Source of the DNA: Dyella terrae
Lineage (GTDB): Bacteria; Pseudomonadota; Gammaproteobacteria; Xanthomonadales; Rhodanobacteraceae
DNA length: 64,000 nucleotides
Assembly (NCBI RefSeq): GCF_022394535.1
Contig: NZ_CP089414.1
Location: forward strand, 4,588,001 to 4,652,000
Reading direction: 5' to 3'
A program made the position numbers and the translations under genes. Shown one piece after another: positions 7,739 to 19,307 of this stretch (position 1 is the stretch's first letter; every line of letters begins with the position of its first letter). The notes below the pieces were generated by a model. The model saw nothing but the letters and a program-made list of their open reading frames with translations. It did no database searches and was not told the DNA's origin.

Positions 7739-9340
7739 ATGCTGGACGCACCGTGGACTCATCCGTGGTTCCGCCGCATCGGCATGGCCGTTTCGTATGG
7801 GGTGCTGATCTATCTGGTTCGCCAGGTTGCGATCACGCACTTCGTGTTGCTGACCGGCGTGCATTTCACCGTGCTCTTGCTCACGCGTTATCGTGATTGG
7901 CCGGTGTTGGTGGCGGGTGAAGTGGCGGTACTGGTCCCCGTTACTATCGAGTGCGTCAACCAGTGGGGCTGGGGAATTCCCTGGGCCATCTTCAATGTCA
8001 TTCCAGCCATTGTGATTATGGCGCCTGTCGTGTGGTTGGTGCGCGAGCGCTGGCCGATCATGATCTCGCGCCACGCACTGAACATGGGCGCTTTGCTCGG
8101 CTGTGCGTTAGTGCTGTCATTCCTCATGACGGGCTACAACATTGCTTCCATGATGGTCATGCACTTGCCGCCGGGCTATGTCGCGCATTTCGACAAGCTG
8201 GGCGTTGAATGGGTGCTGGGCAATTACCTGGGCATTCTTGCAGTGACGCCCACTGTGTTGTTCGCCTATCAATTGTTCAAGGGTGCTGGCTGGCGCGAGC
8301 TGGGGGCACGTTTGCTCGATAACCGCGCGGTGCTCGACAGTATTTTCTTGGTTGTCCCTGCGCTGGTGTTGCTGGTGTGGATCGGACTGGAGTCCGCCCA
8401 TGTTCGTCAGATCGCGCAGGTCGCCATGTTCCTTCCCATTGTCTGGCTGGCCATGCGCCACGGCTGGCAAGGAGCGGCGATCGGCGGTACCGCGGCCAGC
8501 TTGGCCGTGATGGCGCTGATGCCGGCCACCTACGACCAGCAGACCATGCAGGCAGAGGCCATCGTCGCCTTCGCCATTTCGTCCATGTTGCTGCTGGGAG
8601 CGCGCATTGGCGCCCTGAATCAGCATGCCGAACAAGAGCGTATGGACGTCCGCATGGCGCTGGCGCTTGCTCAGCGCAACGTCCACATTGGCGAGATGCA
8701 GTTGCGCACGACATCGCTGGCGCTTGAGCAGATTCGCGAGACTGTCCAGGCCAGCTTCGCGATGATGATGTCGCGTATCCGTCACTTGCAGCCGACGATC
8801 GAGGACCGCAGCTATCACCGTCAGGCCCTGGTCGCGCAAGACCAGCTGTTCCGCTTGGCGGATAGCCTCTATCCGGTGTCCTGGCGTGAACGTGGTTTGC
8901 CCGCGGCGCTGCGCGAGGGTGCCATCCCTCGTGCGCTTGACGAAACCGGTGTGGGTTATGGGTGCGATCTGCGTGGCCCATTAAGCCGGTTGTCGCAAAC
9001 GCTGCACTTGGCGATCTATCGCCTGGTCGTCGAGGTGGTGGCCGATGCCTGTACCAAGCGAAACATCAGTGAGATTGCCGTGCGCGTCCGTTGTGGCGAA
9101 AAGGCCGGCCGACGCTGGGCGCTAGTGAGCATCAATCTCCGTGACCGGGCCGAAGCGGCTTCCCATGTACGCTGGGATGAACTTCTTCCGCGTGTGATGC
9201 GATCCACCAGCGGCATGGGGTGGTCCGGCATCCGTGATCGTGCGATGACCTTTGAAGGTGACGCGCGTGAGCACCTGCTCGCCAATGGGCGCCGCATCAG
9301 CCTGCTACTGCTCGATCCGATCACGATCAGCGGCGTTTGA
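7739..9340 (+). CDS. MASE1-domain membrane sensor with degenerate histidine-kinase module
   Basis: The start at 7739 (MLDAPWTHPWFRR) is preferred over the ATG at 7673 because an AGGGGGA ribosome binding site sits just before it; this gives 533 aa. Residues about 15-310 form 8-9 membrane segments with MASE1 character (WGWGIPWAIFNVIPAIVIMAP, LGNYLGILAVTPTVLF). The cytoplasmic part has a helical segment and a remnant of a NarL/DesK-type ATPase fold (LHLAIYRLVVEVV, then GMGWSGIRDRA near the end). No phosphoacceptor His motif (such as RELHD) and no Asn of the N-box are visible, so autokinase activity is doubtful. It may be a sensor with a structural or allosteric output. Confidence 0.75.
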   Translation: MLDAPWTHPWFRRIGMAVSYGVLIYLVRQVAITHFVLLTGVHFTVLLLTRYRDWPVLVAGEVAVLVPVTIECVNQWGWGIPWAIFNVIPAIVIMAPVVWLVRERWPIMISRHALNMGALLGCALVLSFLMTGYNIASMMVMHLPPGYVAHFDKLGVEWVLGNYLGILAVTPTVLFAYQLFKGAGWRELGARLLDNRAVLDSIFLVVPALVLLVWIGLESAHVRQIAQVAMFLPIVWLAMRHGWQGAAIGGTAASLAVMALMPATYDQQTMQAEAIVAFAISSMLLLGARIGALNQHAEQERMDVRMALALAQRNVHIGEMQLRTTSLALEQIRETVQASFAMMMSRIRHLQPTIEDRSYHRQALVAQDQLFRLADSLYPVSWRERGLPAALREGAIPRALDETGVGYGCDLRGPLSRLSQTLHLAIYRLVVEVVADACTKRNISEIAVRVRCGEKAGRRWALVSINLRDRAEAASHVRWDELLPRVMRSTSGMGWSGIRDRAMTFEGDAREHLLANGRRISLLLLDPITISGV

Positions 9341-9355
9341 TGCGCCGCTGATCGT
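9323..9355. terminator. Bidirectional terminator between MASE1 sensor and 154-aa protein
   Basis: A 13-bp perfect stem (acgatcagcggcg / cgccgctgatcgt) with a 7-nt loop overlaps the MASE1 stop codon and lies between two converging genes. On the plus strand it is followed by tgttcc. Confidence 0.75.
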
Positions 9356-9367
9356 TGTTCCTGCTGC

Positions 9368-9832
9368 TTACTGGATGTGCGTGCTGCACGTTGCCGGATC
9401 GCCCGAGCAAGCGGCGGCTGCCCTGAGCTGCATCGTGCCATCGCTCAATGGGGTGGCCGTCACCGTCGTCGCACTGTCCTGATACACCGTCGTGGGTGTG
9501 CTGGTCGGCGTTGCTGTGGTCGACACAGCAGGAGCCTGCTGCGGAGTGGCGACCAGTTGCGAGAAAAGGCCGACCGGCAAGGTGATGAACTGTCCGTTTG
9601 CCGAGCCCACGGCGCCGAGCACGTTGCCGTTCAGATCGTTGATCTGGACGAACTGAATGCCGCCGAGCGTAAAAGTGTAGGCATGGAAGCTGGGACTGCT
9701 GCTGACGTCCGAAGCGTTAGGCCAGGATTGGCCAAGGCCGGAAGCGGGCGGCTGGTCGGCGAAGGCGGCCCCCGACAAGGCGAGAGCCAGCACGCCAAAA
9801 AGGCATGCGCGGGACGAGAGGGCTTTCAACAT
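9368..9832 (-). CDS. Small secreted protein, unknown function
   Basis: The 154-residue protein has a clear signal peptide (LFGVLALALSGAAFADQ). The mature part contains a beta-like segment FHAYTFTLGGIQFVQINDL with NGNVLGAVGSANGQFITLPVG, a Thr/Pro-rich linker (TTATPTSTPTTV) and a C-terminal pair of Cys (CSGDPATC) that could form a disulfide. I recognise similar short secreted proteins from Xanthomonadales only as hypothetical. It stands alone, convergent with the MASE1 gene, with the bidirectional terminator between. Confidence 0.7.
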   Translation of the reverse strand: MLKALSSRACLFGVLALALSGAAFADQPPASGLGQSWPNASDVSSSPSFHAYTFTLGGIQFVQINDLNGNVLGAVGSANGQFITLPVGLFSQLVATPQQAPAVSTTATPTSTPTTVYQDSATTVTATPLSDGTMQLRAAAACSGDPATCSTHIQ

Positions 9833-10512
9833 AACGGACCCCTTTGCTGGTGATGTGCTCAGGTATTGAGCATCGGCTCGAATGTATCACCAACTTCGTC
9901 ACAGACCTTGTGACTGGTGGCCTAAAAAGGGCCCCATTTGCCGGAAACGCGTAAACAAAAATTGCGATTTATGCCAAGCACTGGCTTTGACAAAAACTGC
10001 TAATGAAAAGGGTGTCTGGTTTATCGATTTATCCTTGGCATCGGGGTCCATGGATATTGGGGGCGCATGTCTGGAAAGACGGTTGAAGAGATATATGAAG
10101 TGGCGTGGTGGCAAGAAGCGGATCACGCAGGCGTACCAGATATGAAGGCTCGGGTTTTCGGAGGTTGTACTACACGCTATGCCGTGTGTTGATTAACGAC
10201 CAGGTGCAGCTGAATGCTATTTCGCTCACGCATGTTGGCGCGAGTAGATATCGGTCGCGGGGATATTTCTTTCGAGTGAAAGTATCCGGCTGCAAAATCC
10301 CATTGCACTCCAAAACCCATGCTTGGCTTTGAATGGATACATTGGATATTAGCGACCGATTTTCTCCAGACCTTCAGAGCGAAGTGCTTGCTCGACAAGG
10401 CGAGAAGGCATGACGAATGCAGAGAGAGGCAGCCTGCGCATAAGGACGTGGGTGTGATTCGTTCGTGCAAAACAAGAAAGCCCGCTTCTTGCGAAGCGGG
10501 CTCTTGAAAACA
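9833..10512. other. Low-G+C gene-poor stretch beside tRNA-Phe
   Basis: By my own count bases 9961-10380 are about 49% G+C, well below the rest of the window. The stretch lies immediately 3' of tRNA-Phe, a usual integration spot for mobile elements. Short open frames (for example 9882-10145 and 10105-10332) have no ribosome binding site or recognisable family. It may be the eroded rest of an integrated element; no integrase remains. Confidence 0.5.
10479..10502 (-). terminator. Terminator of tRNA-Phe
   Basis: A 10-bp perfect stem (agcccgcttc / gaagcgggct) with a 4-nt loop lies 10 bases past the tRNA 3' end. On the minus strand it is followed by TTCTTGTTTT. Confidence 0.85.
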
Positions 10513-10588
10513 TGGTGGCCGGGGACGGAATCGAACCGCCGACACGGGGATTTTCAATCCCCTGCTCTACCAACTGAGCTACCCGGCC
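10513..10588 (-). tRNA. tRNA-Phe (anticodon GAA)
   Basis: The minus strand reads as a 76-nt tRNA. The acceptor stem GGCCGGG pairs with CCCGGCC, with discriminator A and an encoded CCA. The anticodon arm is GGGGA-TTGAAAA-TCCCC with anticodon GAA, and the T arm contains GGTTCGATTCC. It follows yggX on the same strand after 66 bases and may be co-transcribed with it. Confidence 0.97.
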
Positions 10589-10654
10589 GAAATGCCTGCA
10601 AGCATCAGAGATGCTGCGTGGAGCTGCGTATTAAATCGGAAGCAGGCCGATTCG

Positions 10655-10933
10655 TCAAGACTCCGTACCCGGGGCGACATAGCCTTCCGGCTGTATCACG
10701 TCACCGCCAAACAGGAATTTCTCCATTTCGGCGCTCAGAAACTGGCGCGCCTTGGGTTCCAGCGGATTGAGGCGGTACTCATTGAGCAGCATGGTCTGGT
10801 GGGCTAGCCATTGCTGCCACGCTTCCTTGGAGATTTCGGCGTAGATACGTTGCCCCAGCGGACCGGGCCAGGGGGCGAAGTCCAGGCCTTCGGCATCGTG
10901 GCCGAGCTTGGCGCAGTGAACGATACGACTCAT
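10655..10933 (-). CDS. yggX: YggX, probable Fe(2+)-trafficking / oxidative damage protection protein
   Basis: The 92-residue protein starts at the ATG at 10933 ([11 protein letters not shown]); the frame is open further upstream but the family begins here. It shows the YggX signature: a single Cys at residue 7, [25 protein letters not shown], then [22 protein letters not shown] and the C-terminal MEKFLFG. YggX protects Fe-S enzymes and is implicated in iron handling. Its start lies 22 bases after the mutY stop, the classic mutY-yggX arrangement that places it next to an Fe-S DNA repair enzyme. Confidence 0.95.
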   Translation of the reverse strand: MSRIVHCAKLGHDAEGLDFAPWPGPLGQRIYAEISKEAWQQWLAHQTMLLNEYRLNPLEPKARQFLSAEMEKFLFGGDVIQPEGYVAPGTES

Positions 10934-10955
10934 GCGATACGGCTCATGGTTGGGT

Positions 10956-11987
10956 TCATAGATTCTGTAGCAGCGTGCGAACGGGAGCGGGTAGGCCAAG
11001 TGCGACGCGCTCGCTGGCGCTGCACCAGCGCAGGCTGGAATTATCGGCTATGCGCTGGTGTGCTGTCGCCTCGTCGAACAGCAAGGGTTCGACGTTGAGG
11101 CGGTAGTGGCTGAAGACGTGGACGAAGGGCGGCAGCGATTGCGCATCGTCGATCTTCGCGAGCAACTCGGCCGCGCGCCAGGCGTGGTCGTGGTCGCTCG
11201 CTTCCGGAAGACTCCACAGGCCCGACCATACGCCTTGCGGGCCACGTCGCTCGAGCAGTACGCGTCCTTGGGCGTCGCGCAGGATCAGCATCACCGTGGC
11301 ACGCGTAGGCACTGTTTTGCTGGGTTTGGCGGTGGGCAATTGAGCGGTAAGGTCGTCGCGCTTGGCAACGCAATCGCTCGCGAGTGGGCAGGCATCGCAT
11401 CGCGGTTTTGAGCGCACGCATAGCGTAGCGCCAAGATCCATGATGGCTTGCGTGTAGTCGGCCGTGCGCTCGGCGGGCGTCAGTGCGTCGGCATGCTGCC
11501 AAAGCACTTTTTCCACGGCGCTTTGTCCGGGATGTCCATGAATGCCGAGATATCGGGTAAGGACGCGCTTCACGTTTCCATCGAGGATGGGAAAGCGCAG
11601 TCCGTGTGCTTGCGCAAGAATCGCCCCTGCCGTCGAACGCCCGATGCCCGGGAGATCCGCCAATGCCTCGAAATCGCGCGGCAATTCTCCGTGGTGTTTT
11701 TCTACGCAGATCTGCGCCGCGCGTTGCAGGAATCGCGCACGGCGGTAGTAGCCAAGGCCAGACCACAGCGCGAGTACAGTGTCTTCCTCGGCAGCGGCAA
11801 GATCACGTAGCGTCGGCAACGCAGTGACGAAGCGCTGGAAATACGGAATGACCGTTGCCACCTGCGTCTGCTGCAGCATCACCTCCGACAGCCACACGCG
11901 ATACGCGTCACGCGGATGCTGCCAAGGCAGATCCCTGCGCCCGTGTTCGTCGAACCAGGCCAGGAGTGCGATAGCAAATGGATTCAT
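10956..11987 (-). CDS. mutY: Adenine DNA glycosylase MutY
   Basis: The 343-residue enzyme removes adenine mispaired with 8-oxoguanine. The N-terminal HhH-GPD domain includes [18 protein letters not shown] (catalytic Glu), [12 protein letters not shown] (helix-hairpin-helix) and the catalytic Asp in LDGNVKRVL. The [4Fe-4S] cluster motif C-x6-C-x2-C-x5-C is complete in [17 protein letters not shown]. The C-terminal NUDIX-like domain ([30 protein letters not shown]) recognises 8-oxoG. The ATG overlaps the stop of the upstream AsmA-like gene by 4 bases (ATGA), indicating translational coupling. Confidence 0.97.
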   Translation of the reverse strand: MNPFAIALLAWFDEHGRRDLPWQHPRDAYRVWLSEVMLQQTQVATVIPYFQRFVTALPTLRDLAAAEEDTVLALWSGLGYYRRARFLQRAAQICVEKHHGELPRDFEALADLPGIGRSTAGAILAQAHGLRFPILDGNVKRVLTRYLGIHGHPGQSAVEKVLWQHADALTPAERTADYTQAIMDLGATLCVRSKPRCDACPLASDCVAKRDDLTAQLPTAKPSKTVPTRATVMLILRDAQGRVLLERRGPQGVWSGLWSLPEASDHDHAWRAAELLAKIDDAQSLPPFVHVFSHYRLNVEPLLFDEATAHQRIADNSSLRWCSASERVALGLPAPVRTLLQNL

Positions 11988-13084
11988 GGCGACTTGCGTG
12001 AGGGCGCGGTTTTGGATGGCGCGGGTTTGGCGCTGGCCGGCTGGGCGGGCGGCGGTGCGCTGGACGAGGAGGCTGGCACATTGGTGCCGGCCTGGATGGT
12101 GAGACCTTCGATACTGACGCCGCCGGTATCGATGTTGGCGATTTCCGCGTGACCGTTGCCGGGAGGTACGGCAAGGCGTGGGCCGTCGTCGTGATCCAGT
12201 TGCGACCACCATGCGGCCAGGGCCAGGGGTGGAATCTGCAGATCGGCGTGGTTTTCAGGGCCATCGAGTTTCACCGCTAGCATCAGCGGGTTGCTCTGGT
12301 CGGCGGGCGTCAATGCGACGGATACGTTGTATTGCTCCGTATCCGCGTGATCGAGCTTGCCGACCAACTGTGCTGAAGCATCCGCCGCGCCATGCCAGCG
12401 TGCGCTGCCGATGAGACGCAGCGTCAGCGCAGTGCTGTGCGTAAGAGTCAGTCCGATGTTATCCAGCAGGAGGGTGCCGCCCTTGATGCTGGGCGTGACT
12501 GACAGACGCAACTGTGTGGGTATGCCCTGTGCGTCCTTCGCTGTGATGGTGAGCGGGAAGGGATGGTTGGCTGCAAGGCGCCCTGCGTCCAGTTCCACGT
12601 CACCCAGCAGCATCTGGTTGCCGCGCACGAGGCTACCGCGCGTGATGTGTATGCCGGCGTCGATGCTGGGAATAGAGGAGGGCGCAGATGCCGGTCCGGA
12701 AGGCAGGTCGTCCAGCCAGGATTGCAGTGCGTCCAGGTCCACGCGTGGCGAGTCGATCCGCATCTGTGAGATCACCGTGTCTCCATGGACCAGCGTGCGC
12801 CATGGCAAGGCGAGCGTGCCACGCGCGGCGAGCAGGATCGGCATGTTTGCGTTCTGCGCGCTCAGCGTGATGCCTTCCAGTTCTAATGCTGGGCGAGGGA
12901 ACAGTGCCGGCGTGGCGGGACTGGCCAGGCTCAGCTCAAGGCCGGCGTCGCGGGCCTGCTTCTGCAGCATGGCCGTAATGCGCTCCGGCTGAAGCAGCAC
13001 GTGCACTGCAATGAGTGCGACAGCAACAAGCAGCAGCGTAGCGCTGCTCAGAATAATCAAGGAGAGGCGGAGCCAGCGCGGCAC
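11984..13084 (-). CDS. AsmA-like inner-membrane-anchored protein
   Basis: The 366-residue protein has one N-terminal membrane helix (LSLIILSSATLLLVAVALIAVHVLL) followed by an AsmA-type start (PERITAMLQKQARDAGLELSL, FPRPALELEGITLS). The rest is beta-rich, with an Ala/Pro/Ser/Lys-rich C-terminal tail (residues about 335-366). AsmA-like proteins belong to the bridge-type group involved in envelope lipid homeostasis; this one is short compared with E. coli AsmA (about 600 aa). It sits 13 bases after ftsY and overlaps mutY by 4 bases, so ftsY-asmA-mutY-yggX looks like one operon. Confidence 0.75.
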   Translation of the reverse strand: MPRWLRLSLIILSSATLLLVAVALIAVHVLLQPERITAMLQKQARDAGLELSLASPATPALFPRPALELEGITLSAQNANMPILLAARGTLALPWRTLVHGDTVISQMRIDSPRVDLDALQSWLDDLPSGPASAPSSIPSIDAGIHITRGSLVRGNQMLLGDVELDAGRLAANHPFPLTITAKDAQGIPTQLRLSVTPSIKGGTLLLDNIGLTLTHSTALTLRLIGSARWHGAADASAQLVGKLDHADTEQYNVSVALTPADQSNPLMLAVKLDGPENHADLQIPPLALAAWWSQLDHDDGPRLAVPPGNGHAEIANIDTGGVSIEGLTIQAGTNVPASSSSAPPPAQPASAKPAPSKTAPSRKSP

Positions 13085-13097
13085 CGGTCGGCTCCCC

Positions 13098-14246
13098 TCA
13101 GCCCTGGCTCAGCGAGGCGGGAAGCAGGCCATCGACATAAGCCTCGGCGTCGAACACGCGCAGATCCGTCGCGGCTTCGCCGAGGCCCACGTAGCGGATC
13201 GGCAGGCCGAACTCACGTGCCAGTGCGAACACCACTCCACCCTTGGCTGTGCCGTCGAGTTTGGTAACGACCAGGCCGCTCACGCCCACGATCTGGCGGA
13301 ACTGACGCACTTGGCTCACAGCGTTCTGGCCGGTGTTGCCGTCGATGACCATCAGCACCTCGTGCGGTGCGTCAGCGTCGAGCTTCTTGAGCACGCGAGC
13401 GATCTTGCCCAGCTCGTCCATCAGACCACCCTGCGTGTGCAGGCGGCCGGCGGTGTCGGCGATCAATACGTCGGCGTTACGCGAGCGAGCGGCCTGGAGC
13501 GCATCGAAGATCACGCTGGCGGAGTCGGCATCCTGGCCCTGCGAAATCACCGGCACGTCGTTGCGCGCGCCCCAGGTCTTGAGCTGTTCTACCGCAGCGG
13601 CGCGGAAGGTATCACCCGCAGCGAGCAGAACCTGATGCCCTTCGTCGCGATAGCGACGAGCAAGCTTGCCGATGGTGGTGGTCTTGCCAACGCCGTTGAT
13701 GCCCACGGTGAGGATCACGAATGGCTTGACGCCATCCACGGCCAGCGGTTTTTCCACCGGGCGAAGCAGGGTGATCAGCTCCTGGCGCAGAGCGGTCAGC
13801 AGCGCACCGGCGTCAGCGAATTCGCGCTTGTGCATGCGCTTGCGCAGGTCTTCCACCAGCGCCGTGCTTGCCTCGACACCTACGTCGGCGGTGATGAGTG
13901 TGGTTTCAAGCTCGTCCAGCAGATCGTCGTCGAGCTTGGGGTGACGCGTGAATAGCGAGGACAGTCCGCGTGCGAACGCGCTGCCGGACAGGCGCTCACG
14001 CCAGCTGCGCTTGGACGGTGCGGCCGCCTCGGCTACGGCGGCAAGTTCGGTGGCTTCGTCCTCGACCAGCTCCTCGGGGGCGGTCGGGGCTTCGGTCAGC
14101 GCTTCGTCCAGTGCGGGACTGGCATGATCAAGCGAAGTGGCATCCGTGTCGTGCGCAAAACCCGCAGCTGGGGCGCTCTCCGCCGCAGGTGCGGTCGGCT
14201 GGCCCGGTGGGGTCTCGGCGGGTTTCTTCTTCCAGAACTTGAGCAT
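13098..14246 (-). CDS. ftsY: Signal recognition particle receptor FtsY
   Basis: The 382-residue protein has an acidic, Ala/Glu-rich N-terminal A domain (residues 1-80) for membrane contact and a C-terminal NG GTPase domain. G1 is GINGVGKTTTIGKLARRY, G2/G3 include DTFRAAAVEQL and DTAGRLHTQGGLMDEL, and G4 is TKLDGTAKGG. The C-terminal helix contains LGEAATDLRVFDAEAYVDGL. It docks ribosome-SRP complexes at the translocon. It is divergent from rsmD across 74 bases. Confidence 0.97.
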   Translation of the reverse strand: MLKFWKKKPAETPPGQPTAPAAESAPAAGFAHDTDATSLDHASPALDEALTEAPTAPEELVEDEATELAAVAEAAAPSKRSWRERLSGSAFARGLSSLFTRHPKLDDDLLDELETTLITADVGVEASTALVEDLRKRMHKREFADAGALLTALRQELITLLRPVEKPLAVDGVKPFVILTVGINGVGKTTTIGKLARRYRDEGHQVLLAAGDTFRAAAVEQLKTWGARNDVPVISQGQDADSASVIFDALQAARSRNADVLIADTAGRLHTQGGLMDELGKIARVLKKLDADAPHEVLMVIDGNTGQNAVSQVRQFRQIVGVSGLVVTKLDGTAKGGVVFALAREFGLPIRYVGLGEAATDLRVFDAEAYVDGLLPASLSQG

Positions 14247-14320
14247 TGCGGCGGCGATTCAAAGACAATGACCGGCATGCTACCACCCCCATCCAAACTC
14301 ACTGCTGAGTCCTGCTGTCG

Positions 14321-14881
14321 ATGAAGGCGGCGTCCGGACGCGTCCGCATTATCGGCGGACACTTGCGCAATTCGCGCCTCGACGTTCCCGATCTCCCGGG
14401 TTTGCGGCCCACGCCCGAGCGCGTGCGCGAGACCCTGTTCAACTGGCTGGCTCAGGTGATTGCCGGTGCGCGGTGCCTGGATCTGTGCGCGGGTACCGGC
14501 GCGCTGGGCATCGAGGCTCTTTCTCGCGGTGCAGCCGGTGTGCAGTTCGTTGAGCGCGACGCCAAAGTGGCCCAGGCCCTGCGGGCCAACCTGGTCCGGT
14601 TGAAAGTGGAAGGTGGACAGGTGGCTGCGATCGATGCTCAGGCCTACTTGCAAGGGTCGCCCCAACCGTTTGGGTTGGTGTTCCTCGATCCACCGTTTGC
14701 ACTCGATCTGTGGACATCGCTGGCGCGACGGCTGGAGGAGGGCGGCTGGCTTACGCCGTCGGCGTGGATTTACGTGGAATCGCCCCGTCAGGCGGTGCTC
14801 TCGCTGCCGGCCCAATGGGTGCCGCACCGGGAGGGGGTGGCTGGCGACGTGCGTTACGCGCTCTATCGCCGCACTTCCTGA
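14321..14881 (+). CDS. rsmD: 16S rRNA (guanine-966 N2)-methyltransferase RsmD
   Basis: The 186-residue methyltransferase shows the RsmD N-terminal pattern VRIIGGHLRNSRLDVPDLPGLRPTPERVRETLFNWL, the SAM-binding motif DLCAGTGALGIEALSRGA and the catalytic motif LDPPF. It methylates the N2 of G966 of 16S rRNA. It is divergent from ftsY (a common arrangement) and 84 bases before coaD. No strong ribosome binding site precedes the ATG. Confidence 0.95.
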   Translation: MKAASGRVRIIGGHLRNSRLDVPDLPGLRPTPERVRETLFNWLAQVIAGARCLDLCAGTGALGIEALSRGAAGVQFVERDAKVAQALRANLVRLKVEGGQVAAIDAQAYLQGSPQPFGLVFLDPPFALDLWTSLARRLEEGGWLTPSAWIYVESPRQAVLSLPAQWVPHREGVAGDVRYALYRRTS

Positions 14882-14920
14882 CCGTCGCGTATGGATAGGG
14901 GCGACGTTCACAGGCTCTAG

Positions 14921-15475
<555 letters not shown>

Positions 15476-15774
15476 GCTCGCTTTTGCCCGAGTAGCGACG
15501 GCTGGCCGTGGCTGAGTGAGGCGCCCGAGGTACACAGTGACGCCGTACGCGGGCCAGTGTCAGGCCGGGGCGGGCTCGTGTATCCTCGCGGGCATCCTGC
15601 GGACAGGACAGTCGCTCGCCGCGGGCCAGGGGTACGCAAGGTTCACGTGGTCGCCCGGCTGCCATGGAACCCGAGCTGGGCTCCCGGTCCAATAAGGCCC
15701 TGTCGCATGACGGGCCGGTAGGTCAGTCATCCAATGGATCCCGTGCCCCGATTCCACCATCCAAGGTGACCACC

Positions 15775-16272
15775 ATGTACAAGTACGCTCTCCTCGCCGC
15801 CCTCGCGATCACCGGCCTCGCCGCTTGCAGCCAGCAGGACGAATCCGCTCAGCAGCAGCCGACCGAACAGGCCGCCGCGGTGACCAAGCCGACCGATCCG
15901 AACGATTCCAAGGCGTGGAACGCCTACCTCGGCCAGATCGTCCAGAAGAACATGCAGGGCATGACGGCTGACCGTCCGTTCCCGTACCTGGTGCCGGCCG
16001 GCGACAGCGACGACGCCAACGCGCTGCGCCAGCGTCAGCTCGAGCAGGTGCAGGACACCGTCGCCCGCGGCGTGCTGCCGGGCAACATGCTGGTGTTCGC
16101 TGGCCCGGATTCGGGCAAGACCTCTGAATTCGTGAGCGACGCCTTCAAGGACGCCAAGGCGGGTTCGTTCAAGGACGTGATCGTGCTGGTGATCGGTGAT
16201 GCCGCCGACAAGGACAAGGTGTCCGCCGTCCTGCAGCCGACCGGCGCCACCGTTCGTTACGTGAACTGGTAA
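15775..16272 (+). CDS. Small lipoprotein, unknown function
   Basis: The start is the ATG at 15775, placed by an AAGGTG ribosome binding site; the frame is open upstream but has no good start. The 165-residue protein has a lipoprotein signal peptide with lipobox GLAAC (Cys at residue 18), then a Gln/Glu-rich linker. The mature domain includes NAYLGQIVQKNMQG, FPYLVPAG and a C-terminal GSFKDVIVLVIGDAADKDKVSAVL. No family name is recognised. A strong terminator follows, so it is probably a well-expressed single gene. Confidence 0.8.
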   Translation: MYKYALLAALAITGLAACSQQDESAQQQPTEQAAAVTKPTDPNDSKAWNAYLGQIVQKNMQGMTADRPFPYLVPAGDSDDANALRQRQLEQVQDTVARGVLPGNMLVFAGPDSGKTSEFVSDAFKDAKAGSFKDVIVLVIGDAADKDKVSAVLQPTGATVRYVNW

Positions 16273-16297
16273 GTCCCGGTTTACGAAGTTATTTCGA

Positions 16298-16334
16298 AGC
16301 CCGCGGCACGCAAGTGCCGCGGGCTTTTGTTTTT
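16298..16334 (+). terminator. Rho-independent terminator after the lipoprotein gene
   Basis: A 12-bp perfect stem (agcccgcggcac / gtgccgcgggct) with a GCAA loop is followed by ttttgttttt. This is the cleanest terminator in the window. Confidence 0.95.
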
Positions 16335-16391
16335 CCAGAGCGCATCCATCTTGGTGTTTCTTGCGGCGCATCACCGGCGCCCAGCATGTAA

Positions 16392-18424
<2,033 letters not shown>

Positions 18425-18427
18425 GTC

Positions 18428-19279
18428 ATGGAGCTCTGGTCCCTCACCGGTAATTCGCAGAGGCTAGACGGCGGCGCCATGTTCGGTAACGCACCTAGGG
18501 CACTGTGGTCGCGCTGGATTGCGCCAGATGCGGAGAATCGCATTCCGCTTTCGTGTCGCTGCCTGCTGGTGAAGGATCTCGACGGCAAGAACGTATTGTT
18601 CGAAACCGGTATCGGTGCGTTTTTCGAGCCAGCGTTGCGCGAACGGTACGGTGTGTTGGAAGACCACCACGTGCTGTTGGAATCGCTCGCACAGGCCGGG
18701 TTTACACATGAAGACATCGATGCGGTGGTGTTGTCTCACCTGCACTTCGATCACGCGGGTGGCCTGCTCGCAGCGTGGGAGGAAGGCCAGTCACCCCGGC
18801 TACTGTTTCCAAATGCCACGTATATCGTTGGTGCAGAGCACTGGCGCCGCGCACTGAAACCGCATCCGCGCGATCGCGCGTCGTTCGTGCCGGAACTGCA
18901 GCCCTTGCTCGAAGCCAGTGGCCGGCTCGAACTGGTCGACGGTGCTCACTCCAGGGCGCTGGGCGAATCGGTACGCTTCAGTTTTTCAGACGGCCATACA
19001 CCCGGCCTGATGTTGGCGGAAGTGGGCGGCGTGGTCTTCTGCGCCGACCTGATTCCGGGGCGCTTCTGGGTGCATCTACCCATCACGATGGGCTACGACC
19101 GCTTTCCGGAAAAGCTGATCGAAGAGAAACGCGCTTTTCTGGATGACAAGCTGGCGCGCGGCGTGCGCCTGTTCTTTACTCATGACCATGATTGCGCCGT
19201 AGCGCGCGTCGTGTGCGACGAACGCGGGCGCTACGGTACCGCCGACGAACAACGAGAAATGCGGGAACACGTGGCCTGA
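18428..19279 (+). CDS. MBL-fold metallohydrolase
   Basis: The 283-residue cytoplasmic enzyme has the metallo-beta-lactamase motif [10 protein letters not shown], a downstream SDGHTPGL (third His), the bridging Asp in [10 protein letters not shown] and a late His in FTHDHDCAV, so a dinuclear zinc site appears complete. It resembles the lactonase/hydrolase branch of the fold. The substrate cannot be read from the sequence. It starts 3 bases after ggt, with its AAGGTG ribosome binding site inside the ggt end. Confidence 0.88.
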   Translation: MELWSLTGNSQRLDGGAMFGNAPRALWSRWIAPDAENRIPLSCRCLLVKDLDGKNVLFETGIGAFFEPALRERYGVLEDHHVLLESLAQAGFTHEDIDAVVLSHLHFDHAGGLLAAWEEGQSPRLLFPNATYIVGAEHWRRALKPHPRDRASFVPELQPLLEASGRLELVDGAHSRALGESVRFSFSDGHTPGLMLAEVGGVVFCADLIPGRFWVHLPITMGYDRFPEKLIEEKRAFLDDKLARGVRLFFTHDHDCAVARVVCDERGRYGTADEQREMREHVA

Positions 19280-19307
19280 GCAGCCGCCATCGGGGAGGGG
19301 GACGATC

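Noticed and set aside
9915..9922. Eight-base match (tggtggcc) to the tRNA-Phe 3' end as an att repeat
   Set aside because: Eight bases are too few in this composition to support an attachment site.
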